From contig CALLKF010000076.1 in assembly GCA_938008535.1 (NCBI GenBank), positions 1 to 7,241 of the forward strand: a stretch of 7,241 bases of DNA. Direction: 5' to 3'. The position numbers and the translations under genes are program-made. Shown here one piece after another: positions 6,070 to 7,241 of this stretch; positions within the stretch are counted from its first letter, which is position 1, and each line of letters begins with the position of its first letter. The notes under the pieces were generated by a model. That model saw nothing but the letters and a program-made list of their open reading frames with translations. It was not told where the DNA came from and searched no databases. Origin of the DNA: an uncultured Saprospirales bacterium. Lineage in GTDB: Bacteria; Bacteroidota; Bacteroidia; Chitinophagales; JADIYW01.

Positions 6070-7044
6070 TTAAAAATTTCTTTCTGTTATATAATTTACC
6101 AAATCTACAAAACCGGTTTTTGCATCAGAATCTGGTATTGTATCAATGATATCAAACGCTTTTTGTTTGTATTCGTACATCTTTTTTTGCGTGTATTCAA
6201 TTCCACCATTTGTATTAATAAACTGAATCACTTCATTCACGCGCTGCTTATCTTCGTTATAATTTTTTATTGAATTTATGATCCATTTCTTTTTTTCGCT
6301 ACTGCAAGTATTCAACGTATAAATTAAAGGCAACGTCATTTTACGTTCTTTAATATCGATACCACGCGGCTTGCCGATATCTTCTTCGCCATAATCAAAC
6401 AAATCATCTTTTATCTGAAATGCAATGCCAATATTTTCTCCAATTAAACGCAACTTTTCAATCAATTCAATATCTGTTGTGGTAGAAGCAGCACCAACTT
6501 CGCAAGCAGCAGCAATCAGCGAAGCCGTTTTATTTTTTATAATTTCGAAATAAACTTCTTCGTCAATATCCAATTTTCTCGCTTTTTCCATTTGCAGCAA
6601 CTCACCTTCACTCATGCGTTTTACAGCAGTTGAAGTAATGTGCAGCAAATTATAATTCTTTGTTTCCAGCGCAAGCAACAATCCTTTCGATAAAAAATAA
6701 TCACCAACTAAAACAGCAATTTTATTTTTCCAAAGAGCATTTACTGAAAAAAATCCGCGGCGCTCATACGAATCATCAACCACATCATCATGCACCAAAG
6801 TAGCTGTGTGTAATAACTCTACTAACGAAGCGCCAATGTATGTTGATTCAGAAACTTCACCACACATTTTTGCAGCTAAAAAAATAAACATTGGACGAAC
6901 TTGCTTACCTTTTCGCTGATAAATATAATAGTTTACTTTATCAAGCAAAGAAACATGGCTTCGCATCACATCGCGAAACTTTTGTTCGAATAATTCCAAT
7001 TCTTTTTCAATTGGTGCTTTCAGATTATCAACCTTATTGCTCAA
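6070..7044 (-). CDS. ispB: Long-chain all-trans polyprenyl diphosphate synthase (TTG start)
   Basis: This 324-residue enzyme extends farnesyl or geranyl diphosphate with isopentenyl diphosphate, giving the long side chain of a quinone; in Bacteroidota that quinone is normally menaquinone. Motifs: GKQVRP (46-51, the substrate-binding GK-R block), first Asp-rich motif DDVVD (86-90) in LVHDDVVDDSYERRG, the KTASL block (172-176), and second Asp-rich motif FQIKDDLFDY (209-218) followed by GKPRGIDIKERKMTLPL. The small Ala81 at position -5 before DDxxD fits a long-chain product; exact length cannot be read. The start is TTG at 7044-7042: no ATG, GTG or other TTG lies between it and the upstream in-frame TAG (complement of 7081-7083), while the first in-frame ATG (Met27) would remove part of the conserved first helix. 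The symbol is by analogy to E. coli ispB. It is divergent from the hydrolase and tail to tail with lptB. Confidence 0.93.
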   Translation of the reverse strand: MSNKVDNLKAPIEKELELFEQKFRDVMRSHVSLLDKVNYYIYQRKGKQVRPMFIFLAAKMCGEVSESTYIGASLVELLHTATLVHDDVVDDSYERRGFFSVNALWKNKIAVLVGDYFLSKGLLLALETKNYNLLHITSTAVKRMSEGELLQMEKARKLDIDEEVYFEIIKNKTASLIAAACEVGAASTTTDIELIEKLRLIGENIGIAFQIKDDLFDYGEEDIGKPRGIDIKERKMTLPLIYTLNTCSSEKKKWIINSIKNYNEDKQRVNEVIQFINTNGGIEYTQKKMYEYKQKAFDIIDTIPDSDAKTGFVDLVNYITERNF

Positions 7045-7103
7045 ATGATTTTGTATTTTTGATAAAGGTAAATGTTTAATCTATCATAAAAAAATTTAAT
7101 GAT

Positions 7104-7241
7104 ATGAAGATAATTAACGAAAAGATACAACAGCAAAACGGCAGAAATAGTTTGACAGACATACGTTTTACCGATGATCATAAGCTAAAACCAATCATAA
7201 TTTTTTGCCACGGATTTAAAGGTTTTAAAAATTGGGGTCAC
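7104..7241 (+). CDS. Alpha/beta hydrolase family protein (3' partial)
   Basis: The ATG at 7104 opens a frame that runs off the right edge after 46 codons. The only start in frame after the upstream TAA (7077-7079) is this ATG. The N-terminus has a short strand and linker and then IIIFCHGFKGFKNWGH. The HGFKGF-WGH wording is characteristic of an alpha/beta hydrolase subfamily annotated as dienelactone hydrolase-like or alpha/beta fold hydrolases in Bacteroidota, with the His-Gly pair forming the oxyanion-hole strand end. The nucleophile elbow (GxSxG) and the catalytic Asp and His lie beyond the window, so activity and substrate cannot be given. It is divergent from the prenyl synthetase across a 59-base gap in which I see no convincing promoter for it. 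Confidence 0.75.
   Translation, partial: MKIINEKIQQQNGRNSLTDIRFTDDHKLKPIIIFCHGFKGFKNWGH

Noticed and set aside
6891..7079. A 62-codon plus-strand frame
   Set aside because: It is antisense to the conserved N-terminus of the prenyl synthetase and has no family features.
7203..7216. A second copy of the TTTGCCACGAAT repeat
   Set aside because: TTTGCCACGGATT here encodes the FCHGF oxyanion-hole segment of the hydrolase and has no inverted partner, so the resemblance is coincidental.

Overview
The window is an AT-rich stretch of a Bacteroidota chromosome. Three things point there. The first gene ends in a type IX secretion (T9SS) sorting domain. Several intergenic gaps carry matches to the Bacteroidota -7 promoter element TAnnTTTG, and clear Shine-Dalgarno sequences are scarce. 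The housekeeping proteins (DnaB, RecJ, LptB, a polyprenyl synthetase) also read like family members from that phylum. I cannot place it to genus; a Chitinophagales- or Flavobacteriales-like lineage is a guess.

Layout from left to right: (1) 1-1156 (+), the 3' part of a secreted matrixin-like zinc metalloprotease with two Ig-like domains and a C-terminal T9SS signal; its zinc site lies at the very left edge, upstream of the first available ATG. (2) 1157-1477, a gene-free gap with a long imperfect hairpin made of 'CACGAATT' units, a weaker hairpin and a candidate dnaB promoter. (3) 1478-2998 (+), dnaB, the replicative helicase. (4) 2999-3158, a short gap with a Crp/Fnr-like dyad, a -7 box and an intrinsic terminator, spaced as expected for a very small regulated RNA. 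(5) 3159-3485 (-), a small phasin-like coiled-coil protein. (6) 3486-3634, a divergent promoter region. (7) 3635-5332 (+) recJ and 5338-6069 (+) lptB, a tight two-gene operon. (8) 6070-7044 (-), a long-chain polyprenyl diphosphate synthase starting at TTG and abutting lptB tail to tail with no gap. (9) 7104-7241 (+), the first 46 codons of an alpha/beta hydrolase.

Most of the window is ordinary core-genome content: DNA replication (DnaB), repair (RecJ), outer-membrane LPS export (LptB) and the isoprenoid side chain of menaquinone or a related lipid. I see no mobile element, CRISPR array, tRNA, rRNA or defence system. The best candidate for something undescribed is the dyad, -7 box and terminator cassette at about 3052-3160, between dnaB and the phasin-like gene. 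It is inferred from motif spacing alone.
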